The notes under the pieces are model-generated. The model saw nothing but the letters and a program-made list of their open reading frames with translations. It ran no database searches and was not told where the DNA came from. A program made the translations under genes and the position numbers. A stretch of 64,000 nucleotides of DNA from Sebastes aleutianus (Eukaryota; Chordata; Actinopteri; Perciformes; Sebastidae), in assembly GCA_916700875.1 (NCBI GenBank), contig CAKAKS010000001.1:16582461-16646460 (forward strand), written 5' to 3'. This document shows positions 23,802 to 34,893 of this stretch, one piece after another (the stretch's first letter is position 1; each line of letters begins with the position of its first letter).

Positions 23802-26800
23802 GGAAGAGGAGAGAGGGCAGAACAGTGGGAGGGGATTGGATAAAGAGAACCAGCCACAGTCAAGGCGAGGAGGACGGGCAGCCAAAGAGAGAGAAGAGGA
23901 AGCGAGCGAGGTGGCCAACCAAAACGGTGCGGAGGAGGAAGAACAGGAGGAGATGGAGCAGGACAGTGCAACGGGGGGCAAAGATGGCTCATATAAAGTG
24001 ACACTCCAAAGGCCAACCAGAGCCAAGCGGGACCCGTCAGCCATTGTCCCCAAATTAGAAGCTATCGCCCCTCAAACTGCCACTTCCACAATGCACAACC
24101 AGACCAGAGTCCTCGCCAGACCCCCCATTAGAAATCGCGCCCCCTGTCCTGATCAACACTCCAATAAGCACGCACCTCCACACACTCGTAGTAGACACAC
24201 AGACACTCGCGCCTCCCACCCAGAGAGGCTGGAGGACGCTAAAAAAAACAGGCCGAGCAGGCCGGCTAAACTGAGCAATGGCGCCTCCTCTTCTTCAACC
24301 TCCGAGCTTCCCCATCTCCGCATCCCTCTGTCTGCCCTGCAGGAAGGAGGCAGCGAGGCAGACAGGGAGAACGGTGGCAGCGGGCCAGGCTGTGAGAGGG
24401 AGGTGTGGGTATCCGTCTTCCGTTACTTAAGTCGAGCAGATCTCTGCGTCTGCATGGCGGTCTGCAAGAACTGGTACAAATGGTAAGACCTCCTAGCAGA
24501 TATGTTTTTATTAGCGATGGGTTTTAATAACCAGCTCCATTTTGTTCCTGACAGGCAAAATATGTGTATTCGTTAAGCTCTGATGCTAACAAATCCTTTA
24601 TCAAACCTATCACTTTTTTTTATGAACAAAGAACAATGGAATCATACAGTATAGGTCACAGGCTTTTCATGCTCATCTCGTTTTCAGTCTTTGAACTTTA
24701 AGTAGGCTGTCATTACAAACTGTAGGTGATTAGACATCTTTGATTTGTAGTTATGTTTTCCTTTAGATTCTTGCAGATGTTGAAAGGGATTGCATAGGAC
24801 TTGGATTTGAGTGGATTTCAATTTCATAAAATGCAATCAAAACCCATCCCTAATTTTTTTTTATATCTTTTCTATTGCAAACTCAAGAGTGAGACAGTGT
24901 TTATTCATGTAGTGTCAGTAAGTCATATCGCTCTTCAAATAGATGACTATGAATGGATGTGTTCTTCATCAGTGTGCTTGTTCGTAGGTGTTTAGACAAG
25001 CGGCTTTGGGCGCGGATTGACCTGAGCATCAAACGCACCGTTACTCCTCAGGCCCTAACAGGCATCATAAAGAGACAGCCGGTCACGCTCGATCTCTCTT
25101 GGACCAACATCTCTAAAAAACAGCTCAACTGGCTTGTTGGCCGCCTGCCTGGTACGTAAACTAAAACTCTCTCTCTTTCTTTCTTTCTTTCTTACAATCT
25201 GTATTGAATTCCAATTTGGTCAATGCTATATATGTAAATAAATATGACACCATGAAACAAAAGAATCACATAAATAAATACATAAATAACAAGAATAATA
25301 CAATAAATTAAGTAGAGATTGATTTATGTTCAGTGGAAACCGCTTATATTGATCACGTCTGTCAAGGTCAAATTGATCACTTTAAACGGATGAATATTAG
25401 AACCAATTTTTTTTTAAGTATCAAGGGAGTAAAGTAACAAAAAAAAAAAAATTGAAATTAATGTTAGTCTATATGTCTATATGTTGTCATGTATGAAAAG
25501 ACCCAAAATGAACTCTGTAACATTTTGGAGTTTTATAAATCTCAGGATTTGCAAATGAATTCTGAATTACTCATGTTTCCACCAATCAGTTGTGTGCTCC
25601 GACACGTACATTAAACCCACTATTTTTAAATCTTGTCTTGATTTTTCAGGGCTGAAGGATCTGATGGTGGCAGGTTGTTCCTGGTTATCTATTTCAGCTC
25701 TCTGCTCCTCTGGTTGCCCTCTCCTCCGTTCTCTGGACCTGCGGTATGCAGACGGGGTCAAAGACTCTCAGATCAGGGATCTCGTCACACCTCCAGGTGA
25801 GGAAAGAGTAGCCACAGAAACTCTTGCATCTTATGTTTCCCTACTTTATACCCTTTGCCTTTCTTCAGATTTTACTTCCATTTTACCCTTTTCCTCATCA
25901 AACTCTTTTACAAAATATATTTGACCAAATAACTCCTCTGTTCCAGGTTGTGACAATCGCAGTCAGTTGCGGACAATGCAGTGTTTGCGACTAGCAGGCC
26001 TGGACATCAGCGACTCCACTCTGCGCCTGGTGATCCGCCACATGCCCCATTTAACAAAACTGGACCTCTCCCACTGCAACAGCCTCACCGACCACTCCAT
26101 CAACCTGCTGACTGCAGTGGGCTCGTCCACGCGAAACACGCTCACAGAGCTCAACCTGGGAGGTGAGCGTTTGATGGGGATAGCTAATTTTTTAGGAAGA
26201 ATGAACATCGACACACTAGGGCTGTGTATTGGCAAGAATGTGGTGATACGATACGTATCATGATACAGGGGTAACGATTCAATATATTGAGATAGATTGC
26301 GATTATTTCAAATCTAATTTTAGGAAAACTCTCATAGTATAAAGTCACACCATATGTATACAATTTGAGTTAAAAAAGTCTATGTGAATGGCTACTATGG
26401 GGACCATATACCATTTTAAAATGTAGCATAACTTTGGAGTGTTATTTAGCCTCCTTCACGACAAGCAAGTATGACATGCAAGTCGAGTTGGTACCAATGG
26501 ATTTGTTAGGTTTCTTAGTTTCATATGACATCAGTATCTTCACTCTAGCTTTAAAACTGAGCCCGCTACAACCTCCGAAAGACAGAATAGCACCCAGGTC
26601 CTCCGACAGGTTGTCCGATTTTTTAAGAGGTTAATTAAAAATCAATATAGCGTTTTGGAGAATCATTATAGTATCGCAAAACATAATATCACGATACTTA
26701 TGTGTATCGATATTTTCTTACACTTCTAGCACACACACATTGCATTTTTTTTATTTCACTAGTATTGATGTGTCTGTGCACTTATTTCTTTCCCAGGTTG

Positions 26801-26978
26801 CAGTAAACTGACTGACACGTGTCTCAAGTATCTCCGCCGCCTCGCCTGCATCTCACTGCTCGACCTGCGAGGCTGTAAAGGCGTCTCCCGTAAGGCCTGC
26901 GAGTCCTTCATCTCCGAGCTGTCCGTCAACACGCTCTACTGCCTATCGGATGAAAAACTGATCCAGAGGATATCCTAA
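12089..26978 (+). CDS. kdm2a: lysine demethylase 2A-like (JmjC-CXXC-PHD-F-box-LRR)
   Basis: Chromatin H3K36me1/2 demethylase recruited to unmethylated CpG islands. Coding exons: 12089-12124, 14038-14176, 14465-14543, 14708-14754, 15206-15384, 16336-16442, 16636-16729, 16984-17137, 17526-17641, 19165-19291, 19409-19689, 19800-19877, 20299-20550, 21324-21452, 21599-21679, 21881-22105, 23121-23150, 23392-24482, 24988-25151, 25650-25796, 25947-26162, 26797-26978. All phases close, giving 1317 codons (human about 1162). JmjC iron ligands H210, D212 and H282 are present. CXXC zinc finger is about 517-563, PHD about 564-633, F-box about 1053-1097 and LRRs follow to the C-terminus (CLSDEKLIQRIS). The start DDGISDDEIEGKR and the end point to KDM2A rather than KDM2B. 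The a or b teleost paralogue is not decided. The extra length is one disordered exon. AATAAA at 28280 probably ends the 3' UTR. Confidence 0.95.
13322..13803. mobile_element. MITE (family C)
   Basis: The ends CTTAAAGGACCAATATGTAG and CTACACACTGTTCCTTTAA are imperfect inverted repeats. An inverted-orientation copy lies at 22418-22968, also in a kdm2a intron, and a partial copy at 41211-41329. All share the block TATAATATTAATAA..TATGTTTTC and an intron-like GAGCGGGTCCTCT segment. Confidence 0.7.
15573..16242. mobile_element. hAT-like MITE in kdm2a intron
   Basis: Ends TAGGGATGTTAAT and AATTGGCATCCCTA are inverted repeats, and the flanks TACATAC and ATACATAC look like a target duplication. It is GC-richer in the middle and has no coding capacity. 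Confidence 0.6.
18136..18656. mobile_element. MITE with GGTTCCCAACC ends
   Basis: GTGGTTCCCAACC at the left and GGTTGGGAACC at the right form terminal inverted repeats. A related element with CAGTGGTTCCCAACC ends lies at 38954-39293. This is a widespread fish hAT-like family. Confidence 0.6.
22418..22968. mobile_element. MITE (family C), inverted copy
   Basis: The outer TTAAAGATACAGTGTGTAGG and ACACTGTTCCTTTAAAG pair as inverted repeats. The interior matches the family at 13322-13803 in the opposite orientation. It lies in the kdm2a intron before the 30-nt micro-exon. Confidence 0.65.
23392..24482 (+). CDS. kdm2a: kdm2a large low-complexity exon with F-box start
   Basis: A single 1091-nt exon encodes an Arg/Ser-rich linker. 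It has a Gln/Lys tract from CAG/AAG codons (about 23553-23598), a Ser tract from AGC codons (about 23740-23800) and a Glu-rich part. Conserved islands recognisable from human KDM2A are VTLQRPT...SAIVPKLEAI and, at the end, REVWVSVFRYLSRADLC, which begins the F-box. Trinucleotide tracts make this exon prone to length polymorphism. Long open frames on the other strand are Leu/Cys-rich mirror images. Confidence 0.9.
26219..26735. mobile_element. hAT-type MITE (family A), variant copy
   Basis: It shares the internal block around TTTAGCCTCCTTCACGACAAG and CTAGCTTTAAAACTGAG with the complete element at 5215-5914. The outer parts are of the ACGATACGTATCATGATAC type, so it may be a recombinant or related family. 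It lies in the last kdm2a intron. Confidence 0.5.
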
Positions 26979-28279
26979 GCGCCTGCCTCTGACCGCAGAG
27001 GTGATTTAAGGTGCAAAGGCAACAGAGCGGATTCGGATGTGAATCTGAGTGACACAAAGGACGCAAACAGGAAGGGGTAGTTCACGTGCACCTGTATCAC
27101 GTTAAAAGAGGGGTGGGGTGGGGTCTAAACTGGTGTTGGTGAAAGGGGTTGTCACAGCTCAAACAATGTTTCTTTTCAGCGTTTTATCATTTTCCCTGTG
27201 TACCCTAAAAGGAGACTCGGCTTTCTTTTTTTCAGTTCTTTTGGGACATAATGTGGGTGCAAAATGTCTTTTTATCCAGAAGTGGGAGAACATGGGCAAT
27301 TAATTATCTCTATTAGACTGCACATCCTTTGCTCAACTCTTCTTTGGACAGACGCCGATCTTGACTCTCATTACAAACTCCTGCCTCGAGAAAGACTTTG
27401 AGTTTCATATTTGGGGTGCATTGTTATGTTTGAGTGATCCCCATAAAGTCTTATTTTATCATCTGATTTATCATTTTAACTCATTTGATATCAGCTACAT
27501 TTTTGGTGCTCTAGAAAGCTATTTTTGTCAGATTCAAGAGAGCAAATGTTTAGAAGTTTGACGGCGTCTGCTTTATGCACAACTATCTGTTGAGTTTTAT
27601 TTTCAAAGACGACTAAAGGTGACAGGTCTTTAACATCATGACTTCTTATAAAGTGAGTGACGTTACATGCGATACATGGACATTGAGTGGATGTGGTTGT
27701 ATAAAAGAGTAAAAAGAGAGTGTGAGAAGGCAATCGACATGTCAACACCTCACCCCAACAAAGGGCAGGTTGCATTAAGTGTTGGGGATAAACCCAGGGT
27801 TAGGTGTCAGATAAATGGTGCATTTTCAAACAACCGTTAGACTTCAGGTGCTATTATTTCCAAACTTTTGCTTTGTTTTTGTACAGAGACATTTAGAGCA
27901 AAATGTTAATATTCTAGATGAAACTGCTCCCCACCCCTCTTTGATACACCTTTTTTCTTTTCATGGATGAAAAATGTGAGTATCTACTTTTCACTGAATT
28001 TCACGACCTTGTCCAATTCAATGTACGATTTTTGTTTTGGGGTGGCTGGGGGTTGCTCATTTTCTTTGTTAGCTTAAAAGTGTAGTGGTTCTGTATCAAA
28101 AAGGTCTCACTTCCAGACTGCTCTACTGGCCATATCCCTTCAAAAATGAATATAAGTATATAAATATATATACTTTGGTGTAAATGTGCTTTCCTCTTAT
28201 CAAAAAAAAAGTCCTGTAGCATTGTAATTATTTTCAGAAGCCTTTTTCCACTTTATGTTATGTGTTATTTTTCAAGAAA

Positions 28280-28285
28280 AATAAA
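28280..28285 (+). terminator. kdm2a polyadenylation signal
   Basis: AATAAA in an A-rich context 1.3 kb after the kdm2a stop, the first convincing signal in the 3' UTR. A second A/T-rich AATAAA cluster follows at about 28436-28450. Confidence 0.5.
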
Positions 28286-28289
28286 AAAA

Positions 28290-29215
28290 AAAAAGATAAA
28301 CAATATTGTCACTGAAAAAGTGGGAGAGGGGTGCATCAAGTAAATTACACTAAGTTTATTTTTACTGTAGGATCAGCTGCTCAGGGCTCCACCCAGCATC
28401 TCTCTCCATAACCTGGAAATAAAGCGACGCCTACATAAATAAATAAATAAATAACTAAGGCTGCTGTAAATAGACTTCATCGTAGCAAAGCTGCTGTTTT
28501 GCACAGCAGGCAGACTTTGACAGATCTGGTTATAATGCTCGTTAGACTAAGCAGCTGTCACCTACATCGCATCGGATGCCCTCAACTCGAGTGACCTGGA
28601 TGTGAAACAGGAATAACAGGCCGTATCTCGCTTTTATTTTGACACACCGTTAACAACCCTCTCCTTATAAACAGACAGGAGGGTGGCTGCTGCAGGAACA
28701 CAGCGGTGGAGCTAGAGCTAACTTTATACCAGCAGATTTCCTTCTTTTTTACCAACATAATACACCTTGAAAAGACCATGAACGGACTTGTTAGGTGCAT
28801 TTTTAACCGGCTAAACTAGTAGTCTTGTGACTAATGGAAGAGGAGCAGGAGACAATGTTGTTATTAGCCAGTTAGCTCACGATAGCTAGCAGCTAGTTAA
28901 CTAGCATCAAATTAGTGGGCTGAGTTAGCACCTTAACACTAACTCAGCCCACTAATTTAAACACTATTACACTTGCTTATTAGCTTATTGGATATATCTG
29001 CTTAGTGACAGGTTTGTCCAGTGAACACATTTCAGTGTTTATACCCATTCTCTGCAGCTATCTATCTAGCTAACCAGTTGTGCTGATCAGCTGCTTGATC
29101 TACAGTCTGCTGCTCGGGGTGTCACTGCAATCTGTTGGCTGCAGAAGAAGAAGAAGAAGTCATATTGCAAAAAAAACATATATAGCTTTTACTACTGTTT
29201 TAACTGTCTGCAACC
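28290..29215. other. kdm2a-ankrd13d intergenic region
   Basis: No coding exon seen. It contains a perfect 20-bp hairpin (28909-28958), several TAGC/CTAG repeats around 28880 and an AGA-rich tract just before the ankrd13d start. It presumably holds the ankrd13d promoter. Confidence 0.5.
28909..28958. repeat. perfect 20-bp inverted repeat, 10-nt loop
   Basis: The left arm AAATTAGTGGGCTGAGTTAG (28909-28928) and the right arm at 28939-28958 are exact reverse complements around the loop CACCTTAACA. It lies 258 bp before the ankrd13d ATG. Confidence 0.97.
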
Positions 29216-32200
29216 ATGGCTGAAGAAGCGTTTGCTCTGCACCTTCTGGTGTGGAACAATCAGTACCTGGAGCTGGATCGAGAGCTGCAGAATAAAGAGG
29301 TGAGTAAAAAAAGAGGAGAGGAGGCAGCAGCTGATGATGATGATGATGTGTGTTTTTACAGTTGTTGGGTGTCTGCACACTGCATTGCGCTGCTGATGCT
29401 GCTGGTTGTTGTTTGGTTTCTCTGCAGCAGGATGTGGAGCGCCTGGATCCGAGAGGGCGCACCCCGCTGGAGCTGGCTGTGTGTCTGGGCCACCTGGAGT
29501 CCGCCAGGGTGCTGCTCAGATACACCTCAGATCCGACACACAACAACACACAGGGCTGGACCAGTGAGTGCTCTGTCTGTCTGCACAGTGTGGCTTCCTA
29601 GTTTCATGCTCTGAAGGGTTGGAATAGAGAATCACTTTTTTTTATAATGTGGATGTATGTGTTCAGTCTTGCAGGAGGCGGTGAGCACCGGGGACCCTGA
29701 GCTGGTGCAGCTGGTGCTTCAGTACAGAGACTACAAAAGGGCCACTGAGAGACTGGCGGGCATCCCAGAGCTGCTCAGCAAACTGAGACAGGTAAAACTG
29801 CTTCACAGTCAGCCATTTGATTTGCCTCCAGGTTTTAAACTACCTGTTGCACAGAGCAACACATCAACCACATCAGCAACTTTTACTATTAAAAGAGCCA
29901 TTCTAGGCAACAAAAAAATCTGCCTGAAGCTGCAAAACATTTGATCATTGTGATGAAGATATCACAGTTTATAGTCTAAGTATATAGTATATAAGTCTAA
30001 TGCAGTGAGGGTCAAAGAGCAAATGTACTACGGAGTATTAGGGCCACATTGAGGGAAAAAGACATCTGAGATTTCCAAAATAAAGTCATAATATTACGAG
30101 AAAAAAGTAGTAACATTACGAGAATAAAGTCATATTACGAGAAACAAAAGTCGTAACATTATGAGAATAAAGTCATAATATTACGAGAAACAAAAGTTGT
30201 AACATGAGAATAAAGTCATAACTTTACGAGAAAAAAAGTCGTAATATTACGAGAAAAAAAAGAAAATAACACGTAAAATTACTACTTTATAATATAATAT
30301 TACGACTTTATTCTGAAAATCTCCAATTTATTTTTTTTTCCTCAATTTGGCCCTAATACTTCGTCGTACTGTCGTACCATAGACCTACAACAATGATAAA
30401 TAAATATGAAAATGTAAACAAAGAGCAGTAATTCATTTCCATTTTTAAAAAAACACAGGGAGCCACTGGAGAGGAGCTAAAGAAACGCATGTGGCTCCGG
30501 AGCCGCAGGTTGCAGACCCCTGATATAGGGGGATTAAATCCCAACAAACCAAATGGGGGATAAAGAGTATTGTTTGTTGTTGTGTGAGACAATGTGGGAC
30601 ACGTTACCAAGGCTGAGAGGTAGTCTACCATTTTGATATAATGTCTATCTAACTTAAATAATAAACATTTCTATTTATGTCGTATTCCCCCCCCCCCCTG
30701 TGTGAAAATGAAAAATAACAGGCAAATTTCATAAAAAAACTCTGAGAATCGCCTTCCAATTTACTGCGTTGGGCATAGCGTAGCAAAGACGGTGAAATGT
30801 TAACCTGCACTTGACCCACGTGTGCGCAGTTTGACAGCAAACACAGCCTCGTGTAGACAGCCTTCCCTGCTTTCTTCACAGCCATTGGATAAAAGAAAAT
30901 GTGGGACATTGTCTCAATATGTGGGACGTGGAACAAGGGATAAAAAAAATGCTGTGTAGTCCCTTGTAAAGTGAGACACCTGGTCAGTGGTCACCCTACA
31001 ACCACACCTTAAAGCTTTGTAGTCTCAAGCTTGACTGAATCAGGAGGCACAAACATAAGATGACATGGAACTTTTGCTTTTGTAAGTTAAGTACAAAAAA
31101 CTGTTTCCGTTTGGTCTCTTCCAGGCGCGGGACTTCTATGTGGAAATGAAGTGGGAGTTCACCAGTTGGGGTGAGTGTGTGTAATTAATGTCAGAGGTCA
31201 GTTTCAGCACCACAGTGGTTGGACAGCTCCCCCAGCATCAGCAGCTGGGGGAGCTCACTCAGTCAGTCAGTTTGAAAACTGACCTAAACACAAAAAAGGG
31301 CTCGTAAATTTCAAACTGTAACCCACTACAAATTACTGATACCCTTCCTAAAGTGTTATCTGTAATGTATTTAACTAGGAGATACATCAATCTGGATCGA
31401 TGTATTCCCTTAAACAATACAATACAGTTTGCTTGCTCCTATCTGTTTTGAATAATTATAAATGGAATACTTTGTGTATCTTAGATGTTGGTCACAATGC
31501 AAACATCAATTTAAAGGGCATCACGTTTTCTAAATTGTGATCGTCAATTGTCTGTTGACCTTTTTTTTATAAAGTATATGAACAGTAAATTCATCTATAA
31601 TGAAGTGCTATATAACAAGCTACACGTTGCATCTTCCCATGTAAAACTGCATTTCTTCTCACTGTACATCCCTGTTTGGTACCTCATTCTCTTTGTCTCT
31701 TGTTTTTTAAACTGCTTCTCCTCTTCTTCAATCTTCCTCTCAGTACCCTTAGTGTCGAAGGTGTGTCCCAGTGACGTCTACCGGGTGTGGAAGAGCGGCT
31801 CGTGCCTCCGTGTGGACACCACCCTCCTGGGCTTTGAACACATGACCTGGCTGAAAGGACGACGCAGCTATATCTTCAAGGGCGGAGGTCTGTGTGTGCT
31901 CTTAGAACAGCATCACATACATACAAATAACTGAACAGCTGAGGGCTAATGGACGGATGGATGAATTAGTCATGAATATTTAGACTTGGACCCACTCTGA
32001 AAGACATAAAGACAACTCTGCCCGAGGCTTAAATGTGTACTCCTCTTAGACGAAGGTGCCATGGTGATGGAGGTGGACCACGAGAAGCAGGTGGTGTACA
32101 CGGAGCCACTTGTGTTGTCTCCCCGTGACGCGCCCTCCCTCCTGGCAGCCATGCAGCCGTCGCAGGAGAACACGGCCCAGAGACTCACATCGCCCATCGT

Positions 32201-33722
32201 CTCCACGCACCTCAACACACGCAACATTGCCTTCGAACGGTAACAAACGCGTCTCCCAAACTTGATTTGTTTGTGCTATCATGCAGATATTTGCCTCACC
32301 ATCCCTCTTTATGTATCCACCTACGTACATCAGTTAACAATACACAAATACTGTTAACCTCTGTGCAGTGAGCCCTTACTTTATCTCTTTGCTTGTTTAG
32401 GAACAAGTCGGGAATCTGGGGCTGGCGTTCGGAGAAGAGTGAGGTGGTCAGCGGGTACGAAGCCAAGGTAAGTGACCGCTGAGACAACCTAGTCTGAGAT
32501 GTGGCTGAAACACATAGTTCAGACCATTTGGAAGTTAGTTTAGTACAATTTTGTGACCATACATTATACAGCATTGCCTGAAAGATCAATGGGTGTAAAA
32601 TAGACAAGTAGTAACAAATACTATTTGATTTGATCTATACCAAGAAGTTTCTTAAGGAAGAAAACATGCTTTCTATTCCCATGTTTATCATTTTATATCC
32701 ATTTAATAAACATACTTATAATGTGTTACAATCTGCTTATAGCACTCTATAATTATAGTTATAAGCACTCATAAATATCCATAATGCTTTATAACAATAA
32801 TCACAACACATTATTAAGCATGTTATAATGACTTATAAGGTCATAATACTTCATAGTTGTTGGTCACTCACTGATCATAGTGTGTTATAATTCCCATAGT
32901 TGTAACACTATAATCACTGTTATAATGCATTATTATGTGATTATAAGTCACTCTAAGAGGTCATTGTTTGCTTTAAGTAATGTGAAAAAAATATTAAATC
33001 TATGCAAGAACAACACACAACGTTGTGAAATAATTTTCTTTACGTTTCATAAAGCAAACAAAGACCACTTAGAGTAACTTATAATCACATTACAATGCAT
33101 TATGAAATATGTTACCAGAGGAAAGTGTTGCCAAAAGTTTTAAATCATTTTTAAGGAAATGTTTGATTTATACAAGGAAGAATGTGTCTGGATGAGATTA
33201 GCACAGGAGAAGTGATTTTGAACATAATCATTTTGTTTTTTTCAGGATTGTCCTTTTGGAGATTGACATTTTTTTTACAAGGGAGACGCAGACAAGAAAA
33301 CACTGTAAAAAATTACAGACAAAACACAATCACAACATGCTGTTTGCTCTGTCAAAGATAGAGCAGGAGAGACTCTTAATACCTATTTATTTATGCATTT
33401 ATACAGTTTAAAGTTACAGGTAAATATCAAAAACACATTCATAAAATACTTTAAAACAAGGACAACAATGCATAAAATGTAAAACTAAGCACACTTCAGG
33501 TTATTTACATACTGATTACACAAACACAACACCAACCCAAACAAATGAGTTGATACAGGAGCTTTACTTGAACAGAGTTTTTAAAGAAAAGGTGTGCGTT
33601 CAAGAGTGTTCTTCCTTTTGTGCACCATTTCGTCCAGGTTTTCAGTGCCACCAATGTGGAGCTGGTGACTCGGTCAAGGACAGAGCATCTATCAGACCAG
33701 GATAAGTCCAGGAGCAAAGGTG

Positions 33723-33761
<39 letters not shown>

Positions 33762-34850
33762 CTACACTAACACAATAAGTCCTTGTTGTGCACTTGTGGT
33801 GGGGTGTATCCATTGCCTTCCTTGTAGAGCATTAAATAGAGTGACTGTGCAAAGCAGATTGATGATGATCTCCCTACATTATTTCCACTCAGGCTCAAAG
33901 ACTCCTCTGCAGTCCTTCCTGGGGATTGCTGAACAACATACAGCTCACAATGGGGTAAGAGCCTCCTCAGTACCTGTGCATCCCATCACACCACCCACAC
34001 CACCTGCAGCTTTCTTTGATCAACACCGTCACTTATAACTCTGTCTCTCTGTTTCTGTCAGAGTAATGTGTCCCAGTGTGCCAGTCCTCACAACCCCACA
34101 GCCATCACATCTGAGGAGTACTTCAACCCGGAGTTCAACCTGAACGGCAGGGACATCGGACGCCCTGTTGAGCTCACCAGCAAAGTCCAGAGGTTAGACG
34201 CAGTCATGAAAAACACTAATGTTCATCACCAAAAGCACTTTCTTTGTGCACCAGTTCAATCAAAAAATGCTAAAAGTCTGTCTCTGTGTGCTCTCTAGGT
34301 TTAAAGCGACGCTGTGGTTGAGTGAGAGTCACCCTCTGTCCCTGGCCGAGCAGGTGACACCCATCATCGACCTCATGGCCATCTCCAACGCCCACTTTGC
34401 TAAGCTGCGTGACTTCATCACCCTGCGCCTGCCGCCAGGCTTCCCTGTCAAGATAGGTGGGTGTTAGAGGTCACACAGCGTGGGTCACTAGTGTGTAGCT
34501 AGTTACAAGCCCACACGTTGATTCTCTACAGCTGTAGCTTGTTATATCGACATGTTAGAACTAAGATAATATGAACTAAAAGGAGTCATTTCTAAGCTGT
34601 GGTTCATGCTTATTGTGTGTGACATCACCAACTTGTGATTCTTACTGTGTGTTTTCATTCTCACTGCCCACTGGTGTTACAGGAATAATCAACCATTTAA
34701 ATCTTTTCAAACATTGACTGTCTGTCCTCCAGAGATTCCTCTGTTTCACGTGTTGAATGCCAGAGTGACATTCAGTAACCTGTGTGGCTGCGACGAGCCG
34801 GTCAGCTCTGTGACGGTTCATACACCAGAGAGCTCCGACGAAGCTGGTAA

Positions 34851-34893
<43 letters not shown>

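Noticed and set aside
23517..24053. Long minus-strand frames rich in Leu and Cys
   Set aside because: They are mirror images of the Gln, Ser and Glu tracts in the kdm2a exon, with no splice or start context.
29160..29549. 129-codon minus-strand frame over ankrd13d exons 1-2
   Set aside because: It is antisense to clearly coding ankyrin exons with no independent support.
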